From the NCBI RefSeq assembly GCF_002845275.2, contig NZ_CP088149.1:2910501-2974500 (forward strand): a DNA stretch of 64,000 bases. The letters are read 5' to 3'. The translations under genes were made by a program, and so were the position numbers. This document shows, one piece after another, positions 63,484 through 64,000 of this stretch (the stretch's first letter is position 1; every line of letters begins with the position of its first letter). The notes below the pieces were generated by a model. The model saw only the letters and a program-made list of their open reading frames with translations. It was not told the DNA's origin and searched no databases. This stretch comes from Pseudomonas sp. S06B 330. Its GTDB lineage: Bacteria; Pseudomonadota; Gammaproteobacteria; Pseudomonadales; Pseudomonadaceae.

Positions 63484-64000
63484 TTGACACCTTCCTTCGC
63501 TTCATCGAGCAGGTCGCCCCAGTCGGTGCGTTGCTGCATCTGTTGGCGGGTGGCGGGATCGAGCAGCGGACGGTTACTGTACCAACCGCCGCCAAGGGCC
63601 TTGTACAGCGCGATCAGGCTGTTGACCGCGGTATTGCGATTGACCAGGTAGTTATCCTGCTGGGCGAACAGGGACGCCTGGGCATCGAGTACCCGCTGGA
63701 AATCCGAATAACCTTCACGGTACTGGGTATTGGCCAGGGATACCGAGCGCTCGGCGGCAATCGACGCCTCGCTGAGGATACGGTCGCGCTCCAGGGCTTT
63801 GAGCAGGCCGGTCGCGGCATCGTCAGCCTCACGCGCTGCCTGGCGAACGCTGTCCTGGTAGACCACGATCAATTGCTGCAGGCGGGCATCCTGGATGCGC
63901 ACGTTGTTGGTGATTCGACCATGATCGAACACGTCCCAGCGCAGGCTCGGCCCGCCGATCAGGTCCAGGGTATTGGACGTGCCGTCAAGCGAGCTTGCTG
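63480..64000 (-). CDS. NodT-type outer-membrane efflux factor, 3' part
   Basis: The reverse frame is open to the window edge and gives about 173 C-terminal residues. They start with a segment containing GGPSLRWDVFDHGRITNNVR, the family landmark, and continue with a helical barrel repeat (LANTQYREGYSDFQRVLDAQ) and ALGGGW near the end. The TolC-like outer-membrane factor of the tripartite pump is encoded first in the operon. The N-terminus lies outside the window. Confidence 0.88.
   Translation of the reverse strand, partial: ASSLDGTSNTLDLIGGPSLRWDVFDHGRITNNVRIQDARLQQLIVVYQDSVRQAAREADDAATGLLKALERDRILSEASIAAERSVSLANTQYREGYSDFQRVLDAQASLFAQQDNYLVNRNTAVNSLIALYKALGGGWYSNRPLLDPATRQQMQQRTDWGDLLDEAKEGVN

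Noticed and set aside
62212..63651. 479-codon plus-strand open frame
   Set aside because: It is antisense to the HlyD and DUF2955 genes, which overlap by 11 bases and have clear families.

Overview
The window reads as chromosomal DNA of a fluorescent or putida-group Pseudomonas. It is GC-rich and densely coded, with Pseudomonas-style start contexts. It carries a pfeR-pfeS-pfeA-pfeE ferric-enterobactin locus, a ClsB/YbhP pair, a PaoABC-type molybdenum oxidase and an 8-oxoguanine deaminase, as is usual in that genus. No rRNA, tRNA, CRISPR array, prophage or insertion sequence was found.

Layout. 1-3.6 kb holds housekeeping genes: the 5' part of clsB, a YbhP-like phosphatase, a lone ClpP-like protease, a DUF3015 protein, a ParA ATPase and a small hypothetical. 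3.8-7.7 kb holds paoABC, a periplasmic molybdenum-containing aldehyde oxidoreductase. 7.7-8.7 kb holds a DUF2092 protein and a small partner. 9.0-41.9 kb is the main accessory block, about 33 kb of acyl-CoA metabolism. 42.1-47.7 kb is a permease, alcohol dehydrogenase, aldehyde dehydrogenase and LuxR module. 47.8-53.2 kb is the pfe locus. 53.3-56.0 kb holds a lipoprotein, an M50-like membrane protease and an exported protein. 56.2-59.2 kb holds a purine permease and 8-oxoguanine deaminase. 59.7-60.9 kb holds a dTMP-kinase-like protein and a GNAT acetyltransferase. 60.9-64.0 kb holds a K+-channel-like protein and a DUF2955/HlyD/outer-membrane-factor efflux operon cut by the window edge.

The 33-kb block is the part most worth study. 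It encodes an acyl-CoA ligase, two alpha-methylacyl-CoA racemases with intact catalytic residues, five acyl-CoA dehydrogenases (two adjacent alpha/beta-like pairs and one single), two hot-dog (MaoC) hydratases, an SDR 3-hydroxyacyl-CoA dehydrogenase, one crotonase, two SCP-x type thiolases, alcohol and aldehyde dehydrogenases, an HSL-type esterase, a class III-like PHA synthase with a short phasin-like partner, and three exported proteins (DUF1302, DUF1329, a propeller-like protein). Two approximately 900-residue MalT/LAL regulators and one TetR regulator are encoded inside it. The enzyme set resembles peroxisomal branched-chain beta-oxidation (racemase, dehydrogenase, R-specific hydratase plus SDR, SCP-x thiolase). 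I infer catabolism of an alpha-methyl-branched lipid or isoprenoid/steroid-like side chain. The substrate cannot be read from the sequence, and no steroid-ring or carboxylase genes are present. G/C-tract hairpin-like elements lie upstream of five of its transcription units and are candidate operators for the MalT-like regulators. A near-perfect 26-bp palindrome lies in the TetR-controlled divergent promoter.
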